Source: Bugulina stolonifera
Taxonomy: Eukaryota; Bryozoa; Gymnolaemata; Cheilostomatida; Bugulidae
Reading direction: 5' to 3'
DNA length: 64,000 nucleotides
Assembly (NCBI GenBank): GCA_935421135.1
Contig: OW285193.1
Location: forward strand, 16,416,099 to 16,480,098
In this document: piece after piece, positions 1 through 10,763 of the stretch
How positions within the stretch are numbered: position 1 is the stretch's first letter
How the letters are laid out: each line of letters starts with the position of its first letter
Translations under genes and position numbers: made by a program
The notes under the pieces: generated by a model
Database searches by the model: none
What the model was told of the DNA's origin: nothing
Seen by the model: only the letters and a program-made list of their open reading frames with translations

Positions 1-177
1 CGCAAATAACTCTTCTTGGTTTTGTACTATGTTGTCAGTATCCATTGATAATGTACTATTGTAGTAGTGTAGCTGTACAGTAGTGATGTGGTGAACTTTG
101 AATGCTGAGACTGTGATCCCACTCTCCCTTTATACAACTGCTCATTTCTTGACTCCTCCCTTTTTTTTATCCAATCC

Positions 178-985
178 CAATGTGACCCGATGTGAATCCG
201 AAGCCTTCCGATGTGAATCCGAAGCCTCCCGATGCATCCCGATGTGAATCCGAAGCCTTCCGATGCATCCCGATGTGATTCCGAAGCTTCCCGATGCATC
301 CCGATGCATCCCGATGTGAATCCGAAGCTTCCCGATGCATCCCGATGTGATTCCGAAGCTTCCCGATGCATCCCGATGTGATTCCGAAGCTTCCCGATGC
401 ATCCCGATGTGAATCCGAAGCTTCCCGATGCATCCCGATGTGATTCCGAAGCTTCCCGATGCATCCCGATGTGATTCCGAAGCTTCCCGATGCATCCCGA
501 TGTGATTCCGAAGCTTCCCGATGCATCCCGATGTGATTCCGAAGCTTCCCGATGCATCCCGATGTGATTCCGAAGCTTCCCGATGCATCCCGATGCATCC
601 CGATGTGAATTGACACATCGGGATGCATCGGGAAGCTTCGGAATCACATCGGGATGCATCGGGATGCATCGGGAAGCTTCGGAATCACATCGGGATGCAT
701 CGGGAAGCTTCGGAATCACATCGGGATGCATCGGGAAGCTTCGGATTCACATCGGGATGCATCGGGAAGCTTCGGAATCACATCGGGAAGCTTCGGAATC
801 ACATCGGGATGCATCGGGAGGCTTCGGATTCACATCGGGGTGCATCGGGAGGCTTCGGATTCACATCGGGGTGCATCGGGAGGCTTCGGATTCACATCGG
901 GGTGCATCGGGAGGCTTCGGATTCACATCGGGGTGCATCGGGAGGCTTCGGATTCACATCGGGAGGCTTCGGATTCACATCGGGG
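178..985. repeat. Foldback: inverted arrays of a 31-bp minisatellite
   Basis: The left half (about 178-612) is a tandem array of a roughly 31-bp unit containing GATGCATCCCGATGTGATTC and CGAAGCTTCCC. The right half (about 615-985) is the same unit in reverse complement. The two arms meet at about 612-618, making one long imperfect palindrome. Variant units are distributed roughly symmetrically: outer units on both sides carry GAATCCGAAGCC-type sequence and inner units GATTCCGAAGCTT-type, so pairing partners resemble each other. Because 31 is not a multiple of 3, all frames stay open across the array; the resulting ORFs are artefacts. The structure resembles the ends of foldback (FB-type) elements, but no transposase or target-site duplication was found. 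Confidence 0.9.
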
Positions 986-1282
986 TGGGGAAATGGTTAG
1001 ACTCCGCCCACTGAATACTACTATTTAAGGTATAAGTTTCTCACTCTAGCAGTATGAACAATCAGCCTCTAGTCAACAGAGTGAGAGTAAACAGAGACAG
1101 CTACCTACTAGTCAGTGCCTGATCAGAGATGTCAACAAGTAGAACATAAGGTTAGTGTTAAATGGAGTAATTGGCAGCAATTGTGAAGTGTTTATTGTAT
1201 AAAATGCTATCAAGCTAAAAAATAACTCACACCCTACTACTATATATTTTTATAGGGAGGCTAAACAATTTAATATATTACA

Positions 1283-1609
1283 TTATAGTCCCACCCCAGT
1301 GGAACTCGGAATGGGCGGCGGGCCGCTGCCTAGTCGCTTGGCCCGGTGGATACGGGGCACCGGCGTCGCCTCCACGTGTACGGTCGGCGCCGCACGCAAC
1401 GTGGGCGGACGCGGCTTGACCGCCTCAAACGATTGGTCGTTCGGGTGAGTGGGGGTTGCGGGGTGGGGAGGGTGGGCGGCGGTGGAGGAGGGGTGGCGGT
1501 GATGACGGTGATGGCGGCGGCGGCGGCGGCGGCGGCGGTGGTGGTGGTGGTGGTGGCGGCGGCGGCGGCGGTGGCGGTGGTGGTGGTGGCGGCGGTGGTG
1601 GTGGTGGCG

Positions 1610-1640
<31 letters not shown>

Positions 1641-1995
1641 TGGTGAGGGCGGTGGTGGTGGCGGCGGCGACGGCGGTGGTGAGGGCGGCGGTGGCGGCGG
1701 CGGCGACGGCGGTGGCGCGGACGGGACGAGGGCGGTGGCGGGGAGGGGGGAGGAGTGGGAGGTGGGGGAGGGGGAGGGGAGGAGGGTGGGAAGGAGGAAG
1801 GGAAGGGGTCGTGGCCGGGTTCGGGGTCAAGTGTGCAAATGTTTTTTCGACCAATCAGAAGGGGGGATTTTGGGGTGACCTTGGCAAGGTCGTGTGCAAA
1901 ATTTTTGTGCTCTTCTGTGATTGGTTGAAATCGGAAATACCGGCTTGTGATTGGTTGAAAACAGGGGTCAATGAGTGCGTGTCTGTCTAGAAGTG
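1283..1995. other. GC-rich, CpG-dense, G-strand-biased island
   Basis: This stretch is far richer in G+C and CpG than the rest of the window. Positions about 1490-1800 consist almost entirely of GGC, GGT and GGA triplets on the plus strand, giving many runs able to form G-quadruplexes. CCAAT or ATTGG boxes occur near 1432, 1850, 1920 and 1950, the last two within a short direct duplication. This looks like a CpG island or promoter, but no gene with a clear first exon was found next to it. Long open frames on both strands (His/Arg/Pro-rich on minus, Gly/Val/Ala-rich on plus) are explained by the triplet composition and are not called as genes. Confidence 0.6.
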
Positions 1996-2794
1996 CACTG
2001 ACTATACTACTCATGCAAGTTTTACCTGTTCGATCTGACTGTACAGCTAAAGGAACTTCGTCCTCCATTTTAACGTGTCGTCTGCAGAGTAAATTACTCA
2101 CAGCCATTCTCCTGTAACATTATAGTTCATAGTAAATTATAGATAAGAATCACAGCAATGAATATATGATGGCAGGAGTTAGAGACAGTCATCTGAAATA
2201 CATGAATGACCGATGTACATGTATATAATATAATATAAATATAAGTGATTATTTAGATTTCATTTTACAAATTAATAATTAAATTAGGTAATGGATATAA
2301 GAAATGACCTAGAGATAATCTACTACTTATACGTATGCCAAACTGTTTAGAGTACCCTAACATTTGTTGAATAGTGCTGATCAATTACACAATATCTTAC
2401 CTGAAAGTGCTGTTGAAGCAGCAGTAGAATATCACTTTGGCAGCATATTTGAGTATTGTTGTGTATCTTGATGCTGAGTGCAAGATCAGACGGTTAAATT
2501 TGATTCTGATTATAGGATTCTCGTATGATACCAAATATGTGAGACTGAAAATATATCCAACCATACGGTACAAATGGAATTATTTCACAAGTGCATTTAT
2601 ACTTGGTGCAGTGCAAAGTTCTGCAAGAATATAAATCTTTGTCTGCAATACAAGGTAGGAAACAATTATAGTTATTTCTGTCAAACATAGAAGGAAGCCT
2701 GGGGGTAAAAGAGTTGTGGGGGAGAGGGTCTGGGTGGGCCTCCATAGCACCGGGTGGGCATGACTCTACCTGTTCTTCCTCCAGGTCTGTTGTG
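1996..2794. other. Intergenic, no gene recognised
   Basis: AT-rich sequence without a convincing coding region. Short open frames around 2437-2745 show no family resemblance. Confidence 0.5.
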
Positions 2795-2991
2795 TCAGGG
2801 GCCTACTTCCCGCACAGGGTTGCAAACACACCGGCCTGCGTAAAAAGCAAAGTCCTTATTTTCGTGTGAAACAATTGGGTGTACCGATGAGCTACGGATG
2901 GTTTCCTCTAACCAAGCAAACTTCCGGGTCGATAGCCTTTTCAACTTAGTCTGAGCAACCCAACCATCTTGGAATCTATATTTTAGACTAA
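2795..2991 (-). CDS. Possible terminal coding exon (weak)
   Basis: On the minus strand an acceptor-like CAG ending at 2992 is followed by about 65 sense codons to a TGA at 2795-2797. The predicted peptide is hydrophilic and protein-like, with segments such as KFAWLEETIRSS and HENKDFAFYAGRC. It lies downstream of the seven-transmembrane receptor on the same strand and could be its cytoplasmic tail, joined through a small exon near 3045-3098 holding a hydrophobic TM7-like segment. Those junctions are weak. It may equally be a fragment of an unrelated or mobile sequence. I recognised no family. Confidence 0.25.
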
Positions 2992-3249
2992 CTGTTAAAG
3001 TAGTAGCATGAGTTCAGAAAACACCAGAAATATGAAATAGGGCCCACGACTGGGCTAGCTGCTGTATTGCGGATAAGTCATTAGGTGCGGAGGCTTTGCT
3101 CATAACAATATTTCAGAAAAATCTAATATATTTACATGATTTCTTGGAAAGGGGAGGACAACTGTACATCAAACCCCAACCATAAACAAGGATCTAAGGG
3201 CATCAAAATTCCTTCGCCGCTACACATAAATGACTATAAATGATTAAAC

Positions 3250-6200
3250 CTACAGTGGAATAAGCATCACTGTCATCCATGCTAGAACTGCAATAAGCAT
3301 GAAGAGAACTTTTCTGAGCTCCTTCTCTGCCCTCAAAGTTTCGCTGAGAACTGACAGTGTGATGATCATAACAACACCAAGTCCATAAGGGATGTATATA
3401 GTCGCTATCTACAAACAGATAGACATCAATGGAAAGACTATTCTACTGTCTATTATGAAATATAATACCTGTGTCTTGTAACAACTGTAACATACGACTG
3501 ATAACGTGAACTTGCTCTGATCTCTATCATTTTATATATACCATGCCAGAAGACTTACATATCCATAGTCTTGGTACTGCCCTATCTTATAAACAAAACT
3601 TTCTCTTAGTTTTCCATCATCTATTGATATCTTGACATTAGACCAGAACGGCATGTTGAACACCAACGAATACATGACAGACATGAGCATTCCCAATCCT
3701 ACTTGTTGCTTAGAAATCCTGAAAAAGTAATAATAAATTGCTATTGTGTTAAATGAAGTGTTACATTTTCTAGTAGTTTGACTTAGAAATGCTTTGCAAA
3801 CGATCTGAATTACATAACGTAAAATAATTACATAGAATATGTTGTAGAATAGATATACATGTACATGTGTGATGTAATATACATTGTATATTATATACAT
3901 GTACATATAATATATATACTGTACATTATGATGATTCCACGTGAAACAAATTCATGATTGCAAATTTTAGACAATTGTCCATTCACAGGTTGAGACAGGA
4001 GTTCCATTATGGCTGACCTGAATGACAAAGTATATGTAAGTATTTAAAACTTAAAAGTAAGTTGCTAGGTGCCGAGAGGTACATGTTTATGATGTAATAC
4101 ACAGTTTATGCTACCATCTACAGTGGTCTGCACTCCACGCTTGACGAGAATCACAGGAGTACACTTTCCGAATGTCAAATACTGTTACTGTCCTGGTATG
4201 ACTGCTAATTAAATTCTGACTGGCCATTAGGAACTCAACTGGCCAGTAGTAATGCTGCTGACCGGCCAATAGTAACCTTGCTGACTGCCGGGTAGATTTT
4301 ATGCCATATCTAACTTTAATACTGTGCTGTCATGATACTATGCTGTTTTTTTACTGGAGAGTAATTTAGCCTAGGCTAGGCATCTGGCCCAATAGGTGCA
4401 CTTGCATGCTGGTTTGAGACTAGTGGAGTTAGGCTGACCTGGTCAGGCTTGTTTGCCCAACTCCACTAACTTACCCGTTTGGCTTGATGCTGGGGCTAAG
4501 AGAAAGTTAGCAGTCGATCATGTATGTGCTACACCTACATGTACATAGATAGCTACACCTACATGTACATAGATAGCTACATCTACAGGATACATAGATA
4601 GCTACATCTACATGTACATAGATAGCTACACCTACATGTACATAGATAGCTAAATCTACATGTACATACATAGCTACATCTACATGTACATAGATAGCTA
4701 CACCTACATGTACATAGATAGCTACACCTACATGTACATAGATAGCTACACCTACATGTACATACATAGCTACACCTACATGTACATAGATAGCTACACC
4801 TACATGTACATAGATAGCTATACCTACATGTACATAGATAGCTATACCTACATGTACATAGATAGCTACACCTACATGTACATAGATAGCTACACCTACA
4901 TGTACATAGATAGCTACACCTACATGTACATAGATAGCTACACCTACATGTACATAGATAGCTACACCTACATGTACATAGATAGCTACACCTACATGTA
5001 CATAGATAGCTACATCTACATGTACATAGATAGCTACACCTACATGTACATAGATAGCTACACCTACATGTACATACATAGCTACACCTACATGTACATA
5101 CATAGCTACACCTACATGTACATAGATAGCTACACCTACATGTACATACATAGCTACACCTACATGTACATACATAGCTACACCTACATGTACATAGATA
5201 GCTACACCTACATGTACATAGATAGCTACACCTACATGTACATAGATAGCTACACCTACATGTACATACATAGCTACACCTACATGTACATACATAGCTA
5301 AATCTACATGTACATAGATAGCTACACCTACATGTACATACATAGCTACACCTACATGTACATAGATAGCTACACCTACATGTACATAGATAGCTACACC
5401 TACATGTACATAGATAGCTACACCTACATGTACATAGATAGCTACACCTACATGTACATGTACATAGATAGCTACACCTACATGTACATAGATAGCTACA
5501 TCTACATGTACATACATAGCTACATCTACATATACATAGATAGCTACACCTACATATACATAGATAGCTACACCTACATGTACATAGATAGCTACATCTA
5601 CATGTACATACATAGCTACACCTACATGTACATACATAGCTACATCTACATGTACATAGATAGCTACACCTACATGTACATACATAGCTACACCTACATC
5701 TACATGTACATAGATAGCTACACCTACATGTACATAGATAGCTACATCTACATGTACATACATAGCTACATCTACATGTACATAGATAGCTGCATATAAA
5801 TAACTGTAGGTGGTTGGAAGATTACACTTTTACCAAACATAGTTTTGCCATTTTCAACCTATAATTTACCACTAGCCACATATTAATATATTATGTACAT
5901 ACCCACGTGTTGGCTTGCGAACCATGTGAAGTACACAGAGCAATGCAGCCGCTAATATCATCCAATCAGAGGCTGTCCAGAGTAACTCAACAGGAAAATT
6001 CCAGATATAGATAAGCAGGTGGTTGAAGTTAGAATGAGAGTCTGTTAGAGTGTTGTAGGCTAAGGGAGTACCTGGTCCAGCGTATGCTACCAGTAAGTAA
6101 AGGAGCCATACTGCAAGTGCCAGTAGGTCTGCTATAGCGACAGCAAGAAACAGGTAGTAGACAGGTGACACCTTTATCTTTTGTCTCAATAATCGTACGA

Positions 6201-6384
6201 GTACAATGATGCCAAACAGGTTCAGAACTATTCCAAAAGCACAAAAACCGGCATGTCCTAGACTTAGTCGCTTAGCTAGGTCAGTCTCATCCCAGGTGGT
6301 GTATGTCTCATGGTAGTAAGGTGTAGTTGTTGAGTTACCATTTTGTCGCCAGTTCTGGGTCACCATGGTTTGAGTATCCGCCAT
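3250..6384 (-). CDS. Rhodopsin-like seven-transmembrane receptor (3' end uncertain)
   Basis: Three minus-strand exons join in phase: 6384-5903, 3720-3559 and 3418-3254. Exon 1 starts at ATG 6384 and encodes an extracellular N-terminus with an NST glycosylation site, then TM1, TM2 with a class-A-like LAVAIADL segment, and TM3 ending in LHMVRKPTRG. Exon 2 adds TM4, ending in a proline-containing FNMPFW, and extracellular loop 2. Exon 3 adds TM5 and TM6. The layout resembles peptide or FMRFamide-type class A receptors, but a canonical DRY motif is absent. After TM6 either an in-frame TAG (3250-3252) ends the protein without TM7, or a GTAGGT donor at 3253 leads to a small TM7 exon near 3045-3098. 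I prefer splicing but cannot prove it. Intron 1 (about 2.2 kb) holds a large minisatellite. It is divergently arranged with the scramblase gene. The ligand is unknown. Confidence 0.7.
4517..5795. repeat. 24-bp minisatellite, about 53 copies, in receptor intron 1
   Basis: Tandem copies of AGCTACACCTACATGTACAT plus AGAT (24 bp), with AGAT/ACAT and ACACC/ACATC variants. Each unit contains the palindrome TACATGTA. Because 24 is divisible by 3, both strands stay open for hundreds of codons (a YVHVGVAI-type repeat on minus, a TYMYIDSY-type on plus). These are not genes. The array lies inside the first intron of the minus-strand receptor. Confidence 0.95.
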
Positions 6385-7452
6385 ATCTCAGACTGTAGGG
6401 AATACTGGTAGTAACAGGGCAAACAGCTTCTTAATGGGCGTGTGCTCTTACTGACTTGCTAAGTACCTAGTGATAGTGTTACTAGACCAGAATGTAATAT
6501 GTGTACTGAGTATATATTAGTATTAGTATTATTTACTCTATGAGGAAATTATACAGACCATCAATTATTACTCTTTGAAATGGTTTAACAGTCCTACCTA
6601 AATATTATTAGTTGGCATGATTTACTACAGTGTTGGCAATTTTCCAACTTGCATAAGAGATTAATAATAAAATCATCAACAACAGCAACACGAGCTAGAG
6701 ATTAGTACTGAATCAGAAATGAACCTTTTATATCTTGTAGTTCATTGATAGGTCTATGCAACATTCGAATATAAAGCATGTACATTGTATGTGCATGTAC
6801 ATGTATATTGATTATATACATATACATGTAGTAGTTATCTTCTCTCAATGAGGAGTAGACAAATCTGCACTCAAAAGGCAGTATTCCCTAGACCAAACCA
6901 TTTCTAGATGAAATTTGATTTTTCGTTTTTCCAGAATCCAATATTCATATAAGACTGCATTGGAGACATTTAGACTTACTATGTGTATGGTGAGCCTATC
7001 TACCTAAACTTTACCAATCTTTGGTACTCAGGCTAATTATTCACTAGAAGTAGGTTAAACTCTAAGTCTGTCATTCTGTACCAGGTGCTTTGTTATCAAG
7101 ATAAGATCTAGTCAACAGCTTGGCACTACTGATACTTATTGTAATAGTGAAGTAAAGGTATACATATTTTCTGTGATAGGGATGTTTAATTATATATATA
7201 TAATCATTACAAAGACAAATACATGCATGTCCATAATGATCAATGCTGTAAGTTAATACAAGAAAACAATCGTTTTAATTATATAAAAATAATTTCAGCA
7301 ATAATTCAAATAGCATTGTTGTTATTTAACAGATAGTCACATCATGATGTAGTAGATGACATAAGTTTCATTGTATAGAAGCAACAATGGTCCCATCTAT
7401 TATATTATAGAGTTGTGCATCTTACAGCTAAACAACTAGGAAGTATACTGAA
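6385..7452. promoter_or_regulatory. Divergent intergenic region between receptor and scramblase
   Basis: About 1.07 kb of AT-rich DNA separates the start codons of the minus-strand receptor and the plus-strand scramblase, so it should hold both promoters. No clear TATA box or CpG island is visible. TACATGTA-type palindromes occur around 6778-6830. Confidence 0.5.
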
Positions 7453-10400
7453 ATGAGTCGAGTACCAGTAACTACTCAGCCTCAAGGTGAGACATTTGAA
7501 AATATAATTTGATCTCCGAGATGCAGTCAGTTTGTCATATCTTAGTCAGTAACGTGGGTGGTAGGGGATTCCGATACTGAACAAAGGCACTCCTTGTATA
7601 ACACATGTACAATGTCAGTTTGAGAGCCTCTGTTTGATACGGACAAGGACAGAGCATACCAGAACCTCTGTATCAGTTACTGCCTAAAATTTTAGCAATT
7701 CACATTTACCTTTTATGAATGTAGACATTGACGTCAGCAAGCAGAGAGCTGGGCTGATCGTTAAAAATATTCTAATAAATAATTATGTAATCTATTTCGT
7801 TTGCAAGGTGAATGTATTATGGACATATACATCTATGGAAGAATTTGTTTATTAGTAGCCCAATCCTATGAAATATAATGTCCACCAAAGTACCTGTATT
7901 TGTTACATTTGTTTACAGCCAACCAATGGATGGAAGCACCAACACCTCCATTGAACTGTCCACCAGGTCTGGAATATCTCTCTCAGATAGATCAGCTCCT
8001 TGTACGTCAACATTTGGAGTTACTGGAAGGTAATACTCAGGACAGACTATCAAATAACAACAGCGACAGCTGCCAGCTGTAGTCATCAGTTACCATCTAG
8101 ATGTGCAAAGATTGCACTCTGTTTATTTCTGACATACCAATTTAGAATATCTGTAGAACATTGTCATATGTATCTACACTATATTCCATTTTAATATTTA
8201 TAACTCATTTTAGCCGTTACTGGCTGTGAAACCAACAATAGATTTGAGGTCACTAACAGTCTTGGACAAAGAGTGTATTATGCAACAGAAGGTAAGAATT
8301 TGATGAATCTCATGTTACAGCCAATCCTTTATCTGCAGAATTTTCGAAGTTCTCTAAAAGTCTGTCTCAGTCAACTCCACCTTCTGTTCATCCTTACTAT
8401 ACGTATTTAACTTGTAATCAGTATCGTAGCACAGGTTTGCATGCTTTCATGATGTACAGCGGTACAGGTGTAAGCGGTACAGGTGTAAGCGGTAGGATTA
8501 CAGAGGAACCTTCTTTGAGATCAAAAATAAACCTCTGTGTAGTCCTGAGTAGAATTCAAGCTAGAACTCTTCTCACACAGATTTTTCTGTCAAACATTCC
8601 AGACAACAAAAGTACACTCCACTAATACAGAATGCCACTAGGGTGGTCTTTCAAAGACTGAAATTCGCTGATTAACAATCATTTACTTTGATGATCATTA
8701 TATGCCGAGTGAAAGAGTAACTTGAAGTTATCCTTTCTCTATGGTTACAGACACCGCGTTCTGCACTCGATATTGTCTTGGGCCAGCAAGACCATTTGAG
8801 ATTCAACTGGTGGATAATATGAGCCGTGAAGTGATGCGTCTTACAAGACCTCTAAGGTGTACGTGGGGCTGCTGCCTTCAAGTGAGTAACTGTATTACTC
8901 AAGTGAGTAACTGTATTACTCAAGTGAGTAACTGTATTACTCAAGAGTAACTGTATTACTCAAGAGTAACTGTATTACTCAAGAGTAACTGTATTACTCA
9001 AGAGTAGCTGTATTACTCTACCACACCAAACGCATTTTGTACTTGGTGCAATCAGTGTTCATTGGATTAGAACAGCATTCTCACCACACTTATTCAAATA
9101 TAAAAGCCTGCAAATTTTTAAAAAATCTCACTTTCTGTGTCTAGATAATGGATGTCTACTCAGCTAGTGGAGAGATCATTGGTCGCGTGAAGCAGATTTG
9201 GAGTTGTCTCACCCCTAAACTATTGATTCAGAACGCAGCTGGAGAAGATGTACTGAGGATAACAGGGCCTTGTCTTACATGCAGTCTCTGTGGAGATGTG
9301 GAGTTTGATGTAGGTATTAATAGAACAACATCCAATTCTTGAGATATAAAATGATTGCAATATGGTGAAATCTGTATGCAGATTCAGTGGCAGGAACAGA
9401 AAGAACAAGGGGAGAACAACTCCGATAATTGCTTCAAATACTAAGACAACACAGTATAATACATCATTTAATTAAGCACATTCTCTGTCTATGTACAATG
9501 TATGTGATGATTGACTGCATGTTACTGGGCATTTGTGTTTCAAATGTAAATACTCAATACTCATTCCTAGGGCTATTATATTGTATAGTTGTCTGTACAT
9601 TGTATTACATAGACATGTATGTAATACATAGCTACATATGTATTACATAGACATGTATGTAATACATGGCTACATATGTATTACACAGACATATATGTAA
9701 TACATGGCTACATATTATGTATTACACAGACATGTATGTAATACATAGCTACATATGTATTACACAGACATGTATGTAATACATGGCTACATATTATGTA
9801 TTACACAGACATGTATGTAATACATGGCTACATATTATGTATTACATAGACATGTATGTAATACATAGCTACATATTATGTATTACACAGACATGTATGT
9901 AATACATGGCTACATATTATGTATTACACAGACATGTATGTAATACATAGCTACATATTATGTATTACACAGACATGTACATGTTAGCAGGTAATACATG
10001 GTTACAAAATAATATGTTCATGTTAGGGGATTTGGCGAATTTTTTATATAATGATATAATGATATACTTTTAAGCAATGAATTTATTTTTGAAATACGTT
10101 CATGTACAATGTACATATATCTATTAAAGAGTTGCTACAAACTGGTATTCACAGGTTTTCCAGATAAATGAAACTTCTCCAATCGGAAAGATCTGCAAGA
10201 GGTGGACTGGTTTAGCAAAGGAAATGTTTACTGATGCCGATAATTTTGGAGTTAGCTTCCCCATGCACTTGGATGTCAGGCTAAAGGCCATGACCTTGGC
10301 TGCTACATTCCTTCTTGTAAGTTTTTTATTTTCAACTTTGTTACATGAAAGAGATAGTATAGCTGTCTATAACCGCAAAATGTTGTGGTTGATCATTAAT

Positions 10401-10763
10401 TATAAATCTTGTCTCAAAATAGCACATGGATTTATCAACATGTACATTTCAAAGAATAACTGCATGTTGATATAATAACTGTCTGCTCAGACCTATCAGT
10501 GTTAGAGGTGGGTGAAATGCGTTGGATGCACCTACAATTTCAGGTTACTACCTATTACAGTGTAGTTTAAAGGCAGGTACTGTACATTCCTGTATATGTA
10601 TAGGTGTACTTACACTTCTAGCACTGCATAGATGTATGGTATCCAAGCTACATACCATAATTAGTGTTCTGTATACCTAGTGACACAATCTAGGATTTGT
10701 CTCATCTTATCTATATTGTTATATTTTGGCGGTTAGGACTACATGTACTTTGAAAGGAAATAA
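7453..10763 (+). CDS. Phospholipid scramblase
   Basis: Seven exons: 7453-7486, 7919-8029, 8214-8291, 8751-8881, 9145-9309, 10155-10316 and 10737-10763, all GT-AG and in phase, encode 235 aa. Family landmarks in order are [50 protein letters not shown], the cysteine cluster [32 protein letters not shown], the calcium-binding-like [15 protein letters not shown] (about residues 200-214), and a hydrophobic C-terminus closing DYMYFERK. The last exon encodes only 9 codons including stop. Known family role: calcium-activated bidirectional movement of phospholipids across membranes, with the C-terminal helix in the membrane. The N-terminus is short and lacks the long proline-rich domain of vertebrate PLSCR1. 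The exon 4 donor lies in a tandem repeat, so alternative donors are possible. Confidence 0.95.
8882..9016 (+). repeat. Tandem repeat containing copies of the scramblase exon 4 donor
   Basis: Exon 4 ends CTTCAA followed by the donor GTGAGT. A 21-bp unit, GTGAGTAACTGTATTACTCAA without a break, is repeated about three times, then a 19-bp version lacking the leading GT about four times. Each 21-bp copy recreates CAA|GTGAGT. Use of copy 2 or 3 would insert 7 or 14 in-frame residues (VSNCITQ per unit). Each unit also contains the inverted repeat GAGTAA...TTACTC. Confidence 0.85.
9594..9985. repeat. About 37-41-bp minisatellite in scramblase intron 5
   Basis: Roughly ten copies of a unit built from ACATGTATGTAATACATGG, CTACATATTATG and TATTACACAG, with length variants. 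Each unit contains a near-palindrome (GTATTAC...GTAATAC) and could form a hairpin. Confidence 0.85.

Noticed and set aside
27..1028. Several 120-230-aa open frames on both strands
   Set aside because: They are six-frame readings of the 31-bp foldback array; the same peptide words appear in several frames.
1283..2107. 274-aa minus-strand frame rich in His, Arg and Pro, and overlapping plus-strand Gly/Val-rich frames
   Set aside because: Composition is dictated by GGN/CCN triplets, both strands are open at once, and no conserved domain or splice structure is visible.
2850..2960. Possible tRNA-derived SINE or small RNA
   Set aside because: A B-box-like GGGTCGATAG is present, but A-box spacing and a cloverleaf do not fit, and the minus strand is open instead.
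4507..5763. 418-aa repeat protein (minus) and 213/163-aa frames (plus)
   Set aside because: Products of a 24-bp minisatellite inside an intron; the flanking exons splice across it in phase.
10224..10475. Scramblase ending by reading through the exon 6 donor
   Set aside because: The short exon at 10737-10763 restores the family ending (DYMYFE) in phase, so the read-through tail is intron sequence.
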